64,000 nucleotides of DNA, from NCBI GenBank assembly GCA_015680685.1, contig MNCI01003909.1:129744-193743 (forward strand), read 5' to 3'. The position numbers and the translations under genes are program-made. How positions within the stretch are numbered: position 1 is the first letter of the stretch; each line of letters starts with the position of its first letter. The DNA comes from Gnetum montanum (taxonomy: Eukaryota > Streptophyta > Gnetopsida > Gnetales > Gnetaceae). Of the stretch, positions 35,565 to 47,690 are shown one piece after another. A model generated the notes under the pieces. That model ran no database searches, was not told the origin of the DNA, and was given only the letters and a program-made list of their open reading frames with translations.

Positions 35565-38500
35565 CCAATAGTATAAGATCCTTCACTCCTCATGAATTAT
35601 AAGTATACTTGTTTTCAAAGATACATTGATAATTTATGGTAAACAGTTATGTAAAACATCTTGGAGGATGATCCATAGCATTTCAAATAACACATTTTAC
35701 AATCATATGAATAGCTTTCAAAAGGGAAATTTGACAATATATTATGAAAACTATGAAATAATAAAACCAAGGGCACATAAAACTAGCAATTATTTATATC
35801 AGTAAACAACTCATTGAGAACCTAGTTAATCATTCTTCAAATCTATCACAATAAATCAACAAGAATGAAAATTCATCACATGTAATTCATTACTAATGAT
35901 AATGAATCAAGTAATTCTTATAGAAGAATATGTGAATTCTAAATTAAAAGTAAAGGAATTCTTAATTATGAATAAAAGCTTGATGTTCAATTTGTAACTA
36001 AGCATTTTTTAAATGTTGTTTTCATAAAGATGCATGATTTCACTATTTGTTGCACATGCCAAAATCTATAATATTAAAGAAAGTCAACATATGATCAAAT
36101 AGAGAAAGTAAAATTACAAATACAATGTTATAAATTATAGACATGCCTACTATACTCATTGAAATTTAGACACCATGCATCAAGACTTGTACTTAAGTAT
36201 TATCCATGATAAGATAGACAAAATAAAGACATCTATGTTGAGGCTTCTAATGCTACCAAAGGGTGCATCTAGAAAAAATAGATTCTAGTTTTATTTCATA
36301 TGTATACTAGTTTATGGGATGGAAAATACAAGCTTTGAGCATTTTTTACCATTCTCTGTATAAATGGAATCTAAAGTCATCATTACATGGCTAGCTAAAT
36401 GCTTTTAAGATTTAGAAACAAAGCTTACTTAAAGACTAGGAACTTGTATTTCTAGATAGGAGCATCACTCTATTGCTAGTTGTGCTCTACTTGATAATCC
36501 AATAATGATTAACACTATGAAAATTAATATGAAGATTAGAAAGAAGACAAAGGTGAAAGTAAAATGCATGTCTTTGTCAAGTACTTTGTTTCTATAGATG
36601 ACTAACTAGAAATGAGATAACAAGAACAATATGTATTCTTATTTTTGTCATTGCTTATAAATAGAAAAGTCTTTAGTGTGATTAAACTAGGGTTCCTTCC
36701 AGTTGACCATAAACATGAAGAGATAGATGCAAGCTTCAGCCAAGTATCTAAAATAATAAGAAAAAATTAATATCTTTATTTTACCATAGCTTATGGACAT
36801 GTATAAAATGGTGAACTTAACATAACACAAAATTACTCTCCATATTTCATAGAATGGATTTATGACTTCCAAAGCTACTTAACTAGCTATATGTTAAATC
36901 CTATTAGGAATTTAGTAGGAATTCAAAATGCTTGTTAAATTTGATTCACTATGGAAGAGAGAATACTTGTTATATCATGGAAAAGAAATATAAGAAATAA
37001 GGAATGGCCCAAGCTAGTAGAATGGGGAACATGTATAGATGAACAATTATGTTTACCAGTTGATGATCATCTAGTACTATCATGAACAAAGATTATCAAC
37101 AAAAATTTGGATAACATTAAGGAGAGCATTCAAGCATACATTAATTTATAGATGAAGCCATCATGTAGCATCTACAAAATGGAGATAAACTTATTTGGGA
37201 AAAAAGTATTGAATATTATATGTATTTTTTCACATCTAGTTTAATTTTGACATTTACTACAATTCTCTTCAAAATCCAAACATAGTTCCTAGCCCAAAAC
37301 ACAATAGGCTCAATCAACAATTACAACACTTATGCAAAATATAGAATATCATGAATAGGATGAAGACACATATGTGGGTAAATACTTAGGGAAAAATTTG
37401 AAATATCATGAAGAGGAAGAAGATCCATAAGTGGAACAAAAGAAAAATAAGACTAAAATATCTTTCAACTCATATAGTAACATTACAAAAATATCTTTCA
37501 ACTCATATAGTAACGTTAGAGTGGGAATGATGTTGCTAGTTTTTCCAAGGAATGAAATAGATATCAAATAACTTGGTTGTTATTAAGAGATAAGAAATGA
37601 TAGTAATGGAAAAGTAAAAGTGGTATCTATTAAATGGTATGAGATAGAAAATTTCTCAAACAAAACCATTCCTTTAGAGAGTATAATAGCTTAATCCATA
37701 AAGTCTTGAAGATAAGAATGTTTGTTAAGATTCAATAGTATATGAATGCGATTCAAAAATAGAAGATACAAGAAAACCAAAAATAAATAAGAAAGGCAAA
37801 ACAACAGTTGAAGATCTACATGAAAAGATAGCAACTAGTAGAAAGGGTTGAATAAACATTAAAAAGACTAAATTGTAGATAAATTATTGCTTTTATTCTT
37901 AAAATAGTCTATTTTATTTAAAATAGATGAAATTTACTTTTATTATTAACATTGCATGTACACATGAAAAGAATTATTCATGCTAATGTTGAATGAGTTA
38001 TTTAGGTTTTACCATTAGAAGATTAAGATAGAAAAATATTAATTTCTTTATAATAACTACTACAATTTTTGCCATAGAACACTTAACATTATCTATTTTT
38101 AATTATAAGAAAAATTAAATTTTGGCATCAAGTAGTATCATAATTTGTTGAAGCTTTTAGTGTTCTAGTAGCGAGGGTTTCTACATTGATCTAAGACTTT
38201 GAGTGTCTTGATAGTGAGGATTTCTATAGCTAGGGTTTCTACATTGATTTAAGGTAGTAAGTGATCTAGCATTAAGTGCAATGTTGCCAAATTCAATTAG
38301 TGATCCTTTAGGTGAAACCACTACTTCTTTGCCTTTCTACGAATTACTTGATGACTTATATGAATCTATTACTCAGGAAATTTCTATAAGGTATGTTTTT
38401 ATGTAAATTCTTTGTTATTTACTTATTTCTTAAGTTTTTTGAATCATTTAAATTTAGTTTGGAAAGATTGAGATTTCAATGCCATCCATGCTCATTATTT

Positions 38501-39088
38501 GTTAAATTTAGTTTTTACTGTTAGAATTTGGTGATTTGAATATGGTTTCTAAGGCCCTTGATATTGATGTTTTTAATTACCATCATGCTTTATTAATTAT
38601 TTGAAAGTGAAATCCCTCTTTTAATCCAGCATCTCTTGAATTCTGAAAGATTTCTTATTTCATTGAATTAACAAATATTTCATTAATTTTTGAAAAATAT
38701 GAAAGGGATATTATCTCTCGTATTAGGCCAATCAAGAATTCTAAAACACTAATTGAAACTAATGGTTTTCTTGTAGAATATGATATATGATTGAAGTGGA
38801 TCTTAATTTGCTTAAGCAAGAAATTCTTCTGTGTGTTGGTAGAATTGATTATGCACACAAGGTTTTTTATTAAAATCTTCCAAAGTCATGTTACTATTGT
38901 CATCATGAGGGTAACATGCTTGAATCATGTCCTTTTATCCTATGTAAAAAGGCAATGCAATCACATCAACAACAAGCTATTGTAAATGCTACTAAGGTTT
39001 CTTCTACTAATGCTAATGATTCTACTAAGGTTTTTTCTATAGATGTTCCAAATCTTATGATGATTTCTTCTATTGATATTTCAATAGT
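35565..39088 (+). repeat. Long repeat copy 2 with LINE-a ORF1 relic
   Basis: Second copy of 12405-16015, colinear over about 3.5 kb. The ORF1 relic lies at 38290-39088 and has the knuckle CYYCHHEGNMLESC (about 38888-38929), His changed to Asn. Decay is shared in many places and private in others. At 39088 it switches abruptly into LINE-b sequence, whereas copy 1 goes on into LINE-a ORF2. Confidence 0.8.
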
Positions 39089-41120
39089 TAGCCTATGAAG
39101 GTCATCTTCAAAATTTTGTTGTAGCTCTTAACCAATATGATTCTTAGTGATCTAGATCTACTCCTACAAGGATGAGGGCCAATTTATGGTGGAGCCTTGC
39201 CAATCTAAACCTTTCCCCATACTCATTAGCTCCTCTCTTTCCTCTAAGATGGCTTGTGTAGAGAAGGACTCTCCCTCTTATAATGGCCTATGTCTAGTAA
39301 ATGTCATGGTGATAAAAGTGGACTTTATCAGTAGGAGCTCCACAAGCTGTGTTACTTTCTATAAGGGTAGGATTAGGCTAGAGTGGCATCCCATTCTTCC
39401 TTGGTGAAGTGTAGTGAGGAAAAATTTTGAAAGATTAGCTAACTAGACAAGCTACATGTAGTGGAGGAAGGGGAAGTGCACCCCATGAAGCTTCCAAATG
39501 TTATCCAATTGGATGAAGAAATGTTCCACAACCTTTGTAGCATCCTACCAAAGAAAAGGTAGGATTGACTTGGAGACTTAGCTACTTCCAATTTTTAGGA
39601 CCAGTTTAGGGAAGAAACTCTTAGCATCTTGGAGCTCTTATCTTGAGGATAGCACTGTCTCCCCCACAGTTAGGATACCAAGATTATTAGTGATGGATAC
39701 TTTGGTAAGTCAAATGTAGGCATCCTAAAAAGTAGTGGTGTCTTGCCTCTAATGTAAGAAGGATGCATTTGCAAGATCTAGGTTTTTAGTGAGGAGGGAA
39801 AGAAGGTCTTCCCACTCCATCCAAATCACCAATCCCCATAGAAGCTAGTTATTCCTAAAGCTTTCACAGTCAAGCTTAAATGTGGGTGTAACCCTCATGG
39901 CAGCTATGGCATCTTTTTAAAGCATGGACAAATTGTAATATGGGTAGGCAATGGAAGAGGCATACTTGAAAGACATGTTCATTCCTTGCTTGCTAAAGCA
40001 TCTAGAGCATAGCTCTAGTAGGAGAGTCCCTACGCAGCTATTGCATAATCCTAAAGATGGCCTAAATAGCTTTGAAAAGTAGGCAAAGAAACACAAAGTG
40101 ATGCATGATTTTAATGTCATTATGGCAAAGGGGACCTGTATTATTTATAGGGAGGCTATGCTTCTAGAGTAGTATCCACATTGGCAGTGCCCCTAGGATG
40201 ATGAGCCATAAGAGAAATTTAATTTTCTTAGGTAGGTAGCCTTTCCAGACATTGTTCGACTCTTGGACCAAAGTGTATTTATGCTTCATGATTTCTTGTA
40301 GTTAGGCTCCCATAAGCCCCATTTGAGATAGCTGCTAAGCAAACAATGAGAGATTTCACCAAAGGTGGAAGCCCTAAATATTGGCCTTCCATGGAGTATA
40401 TTTTCTTCTAAGGATCATTACCAAATGTCTCCTTGCCTCATCATGTGAAAAGTAGTTAATGAAAGATTGGTGTCCCATGAGAACCATGTCCTAGAACCTC
40501 ATTGCCTCCAGGCCCTCAAAGTGCTTTGGCTAGCTATCTTTTTTCAACAAACAAGATGCATTCAATCCCCTCCCCTTCCTCTAGACCAAATAAAATTACA
40601 AATGATATAGTCAATTTTGGTGGTGAATCCTAAACTAGTGAAACAAGGATTCTTGGCTGCCTAGGGGCAGGGTTGAGACTCCCCTAGTCTTTTTCCACAA
40701 GAATAGTTGCTAATTGAAATCACCAATCATGATCCAAGCTATTCTATAAAGGATTTGTCTTGCAATCCTATGTAGCTAGTTCAATTTGGCATCTTGATCC
40801 TATGGCCCATAGAAGTTTGTTAGCCACAGTCTCTATGAAGGCATGAAGGTGATGATGCTCCACTAGGATGATTCAACCAAGTGCATTAGGATCTTAGAAA
40901 TAGTTGCCAACACCACCCTCCATCCTCCCCTTGCCTTCCCATAGGAATCCACAGAAATGACATTCCATCCTTGTCATTCTAAAACTTGGCATTGTGTGGC
41001 TTGGAGCTTAGTCTCATATAGGCACATAACATTAGAGTTACCAACTTGCATCAATTCCTTCAAGGTACTTTTTTTGTAGGGGTTACCTTATCCATTATAA
41101 TTCCATGAGAGAATATTCAT
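39089..41120 (-). pseudogene. LINE-b copy 2, antisense, with endonuclease but no reverse transcriptase
   Basis: The minus-strand ATG at 41120-41118 opens MNILSWNYNG, then LKELMQVGNSNVMCLYETKLQ-like sequence and FYGPxDQDAKLN with MIGDFN: the AP-type endonuclease of an L1 element, including the Glu and Asp blocks. At about 40632 it jumps to the post-RT part and runs colinear with 32460-30910 of copy 1. The linker and reverse transcriptase are deleted. The shared part of the two copies differs at only a few percent of positions, far less than their general decay. Confidence 0.75.
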
Positions 41121-41810
41121 GATCTATTAGTAGACCTTTTTTTGTATACCCCTTTTAGGGTTGTTTGGGTCCCCAAGTTGATTTCTTGCTGGGTTTTCTT
41201 TAACCTCATCTCTAGTCTTGTTGGCCTCCTCTTCTTCTTTGATTTGGTGCTAACCTTGAATTTGTGGGCCTCATCTCTCATAAGTTGCAATAAAACTGGT
41301 TCTATGGGTGCTAGGGATAATCTCCTTTACTGAGATCCAATCCTCCAAAAACAGAAATTCTATATAGCTTAAGGTGTACCTATGTTTCAATTATTTTAGG
41401 TTCCAACAATTTAAATGACATTTATTAAAATACTTATACTTTTGGATAACACAGTCATTCATTAAATTAAAATATAAGAAAAGATACCATGGCCTGTCAA
41501 GAGGCCACGTCTCCAATCTTGGAAGGAGCGTATTATGTGCGGTTAACACAAAACTTCTACCAATTGATAGGAAAAATGTGCCCAGGTTCGTACGGAATGA
41601 CGTTACGTTGTTAGAAGACGACAATAAGCATAGTGTTTTTTTGAACATTTTGGCGCCAACGTGACGTGATCCATGTTGTCGGAGGGTTACAAGAGGCGGA
41701 TTTTTCCAGCTTCGTTATCGGATGCGTTATTGTGTTACATCATCTGCATAGCATTTAAGTTGGCCCCACATTATTACTTGCCAACAGTTTGAATCTTCTC
41801 GGGCATTGGG
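41121..41810 (+). promoter_or_regulatory. Upstream region of the P450 gene
   Basis: The left part (to about 41340) may still be LINE-b. The remainder shows no repeat partner in the window. At 41649-41659 lies TTTGGCGCCAA, the form of an E2F-binding site, followed at once by two ACGT cores (AACGTGACGTGATCC, 41658-41672) of the bZIP-site type. A weak TATA-like CATTTAAG lies near 41750. These are motif readings only; no activity is implied. Confidence 0.4.
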
Positions 41811-43328
41811 ATGGCCACGGCATCAGTAGCAGTGGTGGTGGTGGTGCTGCTGCTGCTGTTTCGGTGGAGGCGGAACGCAGCCAAATGGAAGGAGTTGCCG
41901 CCGGGGTTGCCGGCGTGGCCGATATTTGGTCATCTGTCCAATCTTCTCGCTACCAGAAAGAACGGCGCTTCTGTGCTGGAGGACGTGGTTCGCCGATCAC
42001 GCCGCAGTTTAGGCGAAGTCTTCACGGTGTGGCTGCCGGGCGGGCCGCTCGTAATCGTGGCGGACGCCGCGCTGGCTCACGAGGCACTCATATCCAAAGG
42101 TGCAGCCTTCGCCGACCGCCCCGTCGCACGCGGCTTCCGCGCCCTGTTCACCCACGGCGGCCGAACCATCACCGCCGCCCGCTACGGCCGGCTCTGGCGG
42201 ACGCTCCGTGCCAACCTCGTGTCTGGAATTCTGTCGCCGGCGTCCGTCGGACACTTCCGCCGGGAGCGCCGCTGGGCTATGGACCGCCTCGTGCACGACC
42301 TCGTCCTTGAGTCGGCGTGGTCGGTGTCCGGCGAGGTGCGTCCGCGGGAGCACCTGCGGCGGGCCTTGTTGCGCATGGCGGTGGCCCTGTGCTTCGGTGT
42401 GCTCCGCAAGGACGACGATGCGGTTCTGGAGGAGCTCATGGCGGCGCTCCACCAGATGCTGCGCTCTGGGTTCTCCCTCAACGACAACCCCCTGACGCCG
42501 CTTTTGCCGTGGAAGCGGCGCCAGGCCGAGCGCATCCGGCTCCTGCTTTATGCGGCCTTGGTGCCGCTCATGCTCCGCGCGCAGACACCGTCGTACGCGG
42601 CGACGCTGCGGGAAGCCGCAGCCGGTGTTGCGGACGATGATGAGCCACACATGCAGGTTCTGTGCACGGAGTTCTTGGTCACTGCCACCGAAGGCACGGC
42701 CACCACGCTCGAGTGGGCGCTCGCTCATATCACACGCCTGCCGGAGGTCCAGCAGCGGCTGCACTGTGAGGTGGCCGGTGCCTACGCCGACGACGACGAC
42801 GAGGAGGAGAAGGAAGAGGAGGAGTTGATCCGGCAGGGGAAGCTGCAGTACGTGGAAGCGGTGGTCATGGAGACGCTGCGGCGGAACCCGCCTGGACGGT
42901 TTGTGCTAAACCACTCCGTGACGGAGGAGACGGACTTGGCGGGGTACCGGCTGCCGGCGCAGACGGAGGTAAATTTCTACTTGCAGGGCTTGGGCATGAA
43001 TCCGGCCGTTTGGGAGGCCCCGCAGGAGTTCCGGCCCGAGAGGTTTATGCGCGGTAATGGTGGTGCTAAGACTGGGTGGGATGAAGATAAAGATAAAGAT
43101 GAAACGGCATCATCAGAAAAGAAGCGACTGCTGCGTATGATGCCCTTCAGCGTGGGACGACGCATGTGCCCGGGAACGGCGTTGGCGATGCTTCACATGA
43201 ACTTATTCGTGGCTCGTCTCGTTCGCACTTTCCAGTGGAAAGAGGTTTCACCCATTGACATGACCGAGTCGTTGAACTTCACCATGCAGATGAAGCAGCC
43301 TCTGTGCGCCTTCATCTCCCAGCGTTAA
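41811..43328 (+). CDS. CYP77: Cytochrome P450 monooxygenase, CYP77 family (nearest to CYP77B)
   Basis: Intact single exon, 505 residues, usual length for the family. Hydrophobic N-terminal ER anchor (residues 5-17), Pro-rich hinge LPPGLPAWP (29-37), C-helix WRTLR (129-133), I-helix TATEGT (291-296), K-helix ETLR (354-357), PERF (409-412) and haem loop PFSVGRRMCPG with ligand Cys453. The stretches TLEWALAHI, RRNPPGRFVL and LHMNLFVARL fit CYP77. Known CYP77 enzymes hydroxylate or epoxidise fatty acids, CYP77A members for cutin; this role is inferred here. Odd points: the conserved Thr of the I-helix AGxDT is Gly295, with the Thr one place later (296); acidic inserts lie at 326-338 and 423-430; the gene is very GC-rich in AT-rich surroundings. 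The first in-frame ATG is used. A CYP89-type assignment is the main alternative. Confidence 0.9.
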   Translation: MATASVAVVVVVLLLLFRWRRNAAKWKELPPGLPAWPIFGHLSNLLATRKNGASVLEDVVRRSRRSLGEVFTVWLPGGPLVIVADAALAHEALISKGAAFADRPVARGFRALFTHGGRTITAARYGRLWRTLRANLVSGILSPASVGHFRRERRWAMDRLVHDLVLESAWSVSGEVRPREHLRRALLRMAVALCFGVLRKDDDAVLEELMAALHQMLRSGFSLNDNPLTPLLPWKRRQAERIRLLLYAALVPLMLRAQTPSYAATLREAAAGVADDDEPHMQVLCTEFLVTATEGTATTLEWALAHITRLPEVQQRLHCEVAGAYADDDDEEEKEEEELIRQGKLQYVEAVVMETLRRNPPGRFVLNHSVTEETDLAGYRLPAQTEVNFYLQGLGMNPAVWEAPQEFRPERFMRGNGGAKTGWDEDKDKDETASSEKKRLLRMMPFSVGRRMCPGTALAMLHMNLFVARLVRTFQWKEVSPIDMTESLNFTMQMKQPLCAFISQR

Positions 43329-44180
43329 CTCACTCCCTCATTCCCTCTCGTTACATTCCCCACTCCATCTCATCCCTCGATGAACACAACACAGCAACGC
43401 AACCCTTGCTTATAGTCATAGATTAGGATCTTACTTTAGTGGTCATCCGATCGCCTAGCGTATACTGTCTCGCTAGGAATAAAGCTACTCCACTGCTCTG
43501 GCTTCCGTTGACCACTAAACTGCATCATTACCTGCAACATGGTATTAACGTTCAAAAAAGGCTGTAATTATAGGTTCTGTGAACTGATGGACCACACTAC
43601 TTGAATGTTCCATGCCTTCTATTTCACTTGGTCTTATTATACGTAGCCGCCCTTACTCTGCATAGTCCCACTTATTAATACAAAATTAAACTTAAATAGT
43701 CTTCTTTTATTTTGAATTTACGATGCTTCTTGCATTCATATCCTTTTTATTTCATGTAAGAAATTTGTACTTTATAAAACTTTTTAAACTTGTTTAAACC
43801 CCGTTTGTAATTTACAATCTTGTGTAACATTTAATGATCATTTGAAAATGTATTTTTTATAAAAGAAAAAATTAGATTGCTTAGATTTATTCCTCAAATC
43901 TTTATTTACTTTAGAAAGGAACTAGATTATTTAGATTTGACTAGGTAGTAGCTGCTTAGTAAAGTTCTATTTTCTAAGAAAATAGACAAATCAAATTAAA
44001 ATTCAAAAAGAAGCTTTCTACTAGATCATCCAATTACTCTCAAATATTGCATTTAACAATCAAAGGGCAAACAAGGTAAAACATTTATTTGCTTTGTGGA
44101 TTTTACTAAAGCATTTAACTTTACTGTAAACAAAATAATTGTGAAGAAGACTTATTAAACTTAAAGTTAATTTTAGTTTA
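43329..44180 (+). other. P450 3' flank with poly(A) signal
   Basis: AATAAA at 43478-43483, 150 bases after the stop codon, is a plausible poly(A) signal. GC content drops to the AT-rich background from about 43550. No further gene is visible before element 2. Confidence 0.55.
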
Positions 44181-44185
44181 CCCAA
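44181..44185 (+). repeat. Target-site duplication of element 2, left copy (CCCAA)
   Basis: CCCAA directly before the LTR end TGATGAGCGG; the partner is at 60481-60485 after the other LTR end TTTCATCA. A 5-bp duplication is what LTR retrotransposon integrases of this type produce. Confidence 0.9.
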
Positions 44186-44543
44186 TGATGAGCGGCAAGG
44201 TACCCCTACACCCAACCATACGAATCATAAGCATTCATGCATGATTCGATCGAATTCGGTGGATGGAACTAGTTGTGGCATCTAGATCACTATGCCTTGA
44301 TCGCACTTCACTGTCTTCCCACTTAAACTAGTGGTAGCTTTGTCATGTATGGTTTAGTCCACAAAGAGGCATATGATCTTTATTATTTTATATTTTATTG
44401 TTCTACGATTAACAATAGGTTCAAACTCAATTTATAACCAATTCAAATAATCTAATTACTAATTAATAATCAACTACCCTAACATAAGTATCCAATCCCA
44501 ATTCTTGTGCACATCCTAAACACATATAACATTGCTAGGTTAC
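44186..44543 (-). repeat. Element 2 3' LTR, left piece
   Basis: 358 bases colinear with 59551-59915. It ends at GTTAC (44539-44543), where element 1 begins. The remaining 526 bases of the same LTR are at 54438-54963. Confidence 0.9.
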
Positions 44544-45154
44544 TGATGAAGTGTCATTAGTCAATGCATCGACTAGGCCATGTATACGGGGCCACGTATA
44601 CGCGGCTGACATGGCCCCGTCAACGTAGCCTTCCATGAGTCGATGTGGCCCCGTTTACGTGGATCCTATTTCGGCCTATAAATAAGAGGGCCTTCCGCCT
44701 CATTTAGGTACCTTTCAATTAGTTGTAACAAAGCTCTTGCAATTTGTTCTTGCAGGAGATAGAATATTTTCCAAGTGCCTACAGTAGGTGTAAGAAAAGT
44801 GCTCGGCTCTCCATTCGAGCGTTGATGTATCTGAGCCCATTGGCATGACGGTAATAAAGATGAACTCTTCAAGCATTCCTTGCAGCATTTGGACTTAGCC
44901 ATTTTATGCATTCAGTAGTTTAATATGTTTATGCTTTATTAATTACTTGTTAATTACTTAAGTTTCTGTTATTGTTATTTGAATTTCTATCGTTCCTTTA
45001 TAGTTCATAAAGGTCATAAGTGCGACCATCTCGAACGTAAACCCAACACTTGGTAAACTAGTGACGCTTAATGTCTGGTAACCCAATAGTGATTAGGGGA
45101 TGCTCAAGACGTGCTCGGAAGATGGGATCAAATACTTATGCTAGCAATAGTTAA
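44544..45154 (+). repeat. Element 1 5' LTR (visible part)
   Basis: Begins TGATGAAGTG. U3 carries repeats around GGCCACGTATACGCGGC and CCCCGTCAACGTAGCC (44577-44660), then TATAAATA at 44677-44684 and an AATAAAG poly(A)-like site near 44852. The 3' LTR predicts a length near 898 bp, so the end, the primer-binding site and the gag start are in the gap. Confidence 0.9.
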
Positions 45155-45673
45155 NNNNNNNNNNNNNNNNNNNNNNNNNNNNNNNNNNNNNNNNNNNNNN
45201 NNNNNNNNNNNNNNNNNNNNNNNNNNNNNNNNNNNNNNNNNNNNNNNNNNNNNNNNNNNNNNNNNNNNNNNNNNNNNNNNNNNNNNNNNNNNNNNNNNNN
45301 NNNNNNNNNNNNNNNNNNNNNNNNNNNNNNNNNNNNNNNNNNNNNNNNNNNNNNNNNNNNNNNNNNNNNNNNNNNNNNNNNNNNNNNNNNNNNNNNNNNN
45401 NNNNNNNNNNNNNNNNNNNNNNNNNNNNNNNNNNNNNNNNNNNNNNNNNNNNNNNNNNNNNNNNNNNNNNNNNNNNNNNNNNNNNNNNNNNNNNNNNNNN
45501 NNNNNNNNNNNNNNNNNNNNNNNNNNNNNNNNNNNNNNNNNNNNNNNNNNNNNNNNNNNNNNNNNNNNNNNNNNNNNNNNNNNNNNNNNNNNNNNNNNNN
45601 NNNNNNNNNNNNNNNNNNNNNNNNNNNNNNNNNNNNNNNNNNNNNNNNNNNNNNNNNNNNNNNNNNNNNNNNN
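45155..45673. other. Assembly gap (519 N)
   Basis: Run of N covering the end of the element 1 5' LTR and the beginning of its internal part, including the primer-binding site. Confidence 1.
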
Positions 45674-47690
45674 AAGATCCTCAAGGGGATGGAGGGTCAC
45701 ATAGCAAGGATGGGCAAGTTGATTGAGGTCATCATTAGGGTAGACAGGGAGATTGACACCAGAGCGATGGCGATACCTCTCCTTCTTCTCCATCCTCTCG
45801 CTCTCCTACACCTTCATCCAGCTTAGGCTCTGATCGTAACCGGGGTAGGAAGGAGCGAAAGGACGGTGGTAAAAAGCTTCAAAAGGGACAATGTGAGGAA
45901 ATGGGTGATCAATCGCATGATGCTCACTGGCATGAAAGGAGGGGTAGCCGAAATTATCGCAGACATTATGGTCCTCAATAGGACTATGACTCGGATGAGC
46001 CGTTGTTGGCTACTCGGAGCATGCTCCAGATCGCTGAGGTAGTTCAGATCAATAGTAGGCACATGAAGGATAGCCAAATCAAGTGCGTTGATATGAACAA
46101 CATCCCCAGATTTGAAGGGGGATACAACTATGATTTGCAGACTCACCTACAAGTGTTCCATGATGCCTACACCCTGCAGAACATTGACAATGATTGGAAA
46201 AGGCTAAAGTTGTTTCCTTGCACACTCATCAAGGAAGCCGAAAACTAGTATCGGTCCTTGGAGCCGGAATCAATCAAAAGATGGAGTACGATGCTTGAAA
46301 TTTTCAATGATAAGTATCAAACGTACTCTAGAGTGGCAAACCTGAGATGTCAGATCCAAGGGTGGAAACAAGGTAATCATGAACTCTTGGATGTAGCCAT
46401 GAGCAGATACTATTCATTGCTACACCGATGCCCTAGTCATGGCTACTCTCAGCGGGCATAGCTTTGCCACATCATTGATGGGCTCTGTTTTGAAATGCGA
46501 AAGACCCTTGGCGTGTATGCCCAAGGATGACTATCAGAGCTAAGGGCCCATCAATTGCAACACCTCATTGAATAGGTGGCCAGGAAGGAAGGAGAACTTA
46601 GAAAAAAGGAGAGTGCAGAAGAATTCAACTGGGATCCTTCCCTCAGAAAAAGGAAAGTCTGATTTTGTGACAAGGAGGAGGAATCACCATTGAAAGTAGC
46701 AGTGAACCAAAAGACCTTGCCTTTATAAAAGTTTGCATCCAAAATATTGGCAAAGGTTGATAAGATGTGGGACTCTTTGGATGAAAAATTCCAAAGTGTG
46801 CTAAAAATTGCAGAAGAGTCTAGAGAACAAGGTAATGATCGCGATCAGCGTAGGAAGAAGGAAGCTGAACATGCCCAATAAAAGGGTAAGGGCAAAGTTA
46901 CTGTAGCAGCATAGGTTGTAGACTCTGACATGGAGGAGGATGATGGGTGTGGCATATGCCAATACAAACATCCTAAGGGGTGTTGTCCAGTGGTGTCACA
47001 TCTCCAAAAGTATAGGGTGTACACATTGAATCCTCGCTTGGTGAGGCAATAAACACCCCAAAGGTTGCCTTACCCACAAAGCAATCCCAGGCAGTTCCAC
47101 CAACAACAGCATAGGTATTATCCAAGTGGAACACCACCGCAACCTTATGAATACTTCCAGCAGTGGTAGCACCCACAAGCATGGGGGATGCCACCTCCAA
47201 GGCAGCAGTACCCTTACAAACAACCAAATCCCTATGGGTACTACATTCAGCAACCAGTCTCTCCAAGGGACTCTTCCAGTCATGTGGCCTTTCCAAGTTA
47301 TTACCATCCCCTAGAGTATTTTTGACCTCAATCTCCATCACCCAAGGGGAAAACCCACATCTCTTCTATCTTGCATCACTTCTCTTGCCACTCATCCACA
47401 ACATTCCACTCAGTTGCCACCTGCCCTATTGATGCAGGGAGAGATACCACCATAGCCACAACAACACAATGCTGTGAGGGCTGTCAACATACAACCAGCT
47501 CCTCAGCCGAATGGATCAGAAGCCAAGCCATAGAAATGTTCCTTCTTCTAGCCCAATCATGTACGCACGCCCTTGCACCCACCAGTGGCTGGTGCCTCTG
47601 AACCTCAAACCACCTCTACTATTCCACTACTCGAGGAGCCTTCAAGCCCACCACACTCCAACGTCCAAATGGTCATGCTCATACATGCCG
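45674..47690 (+). pseudogene. Element 1 gag relic
   Basis: Frames broken by stops and shifts give, in order: DSDEPLLATRSMLQIAEVVQ, DMNNIPRFEGGYNYD, the Retrotrans_gag block HLQVFHDAYTLQNIDNDWKR through STMLEIFNDKYQTYSRVA, the region homologous to element A base 3 onwards (from about 46475), the knuckle CGICQYKHPKGC (about 46950-46985) in the CX2CX3HX3C form, and a Gln/Pro/Tyr-rich tail. Most stops are TAG or TGA where relatives have CAG, CAA or CGA, as methyl-cytosine decay would give. Gag would have formed the particle. Confidence 0.8.

Noticed and set aside
41789-42310. 173-codon frame overlapping the P450 start
   Set aside because: Arg/Ala/Gly/Pro-rich shadow of the P450 gene in another frame.
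42009-42764. 251-codon open frame on the minus strand
   Set aside because: It lies opposite the P450 exon and is open only because of the high GC content; no motif.
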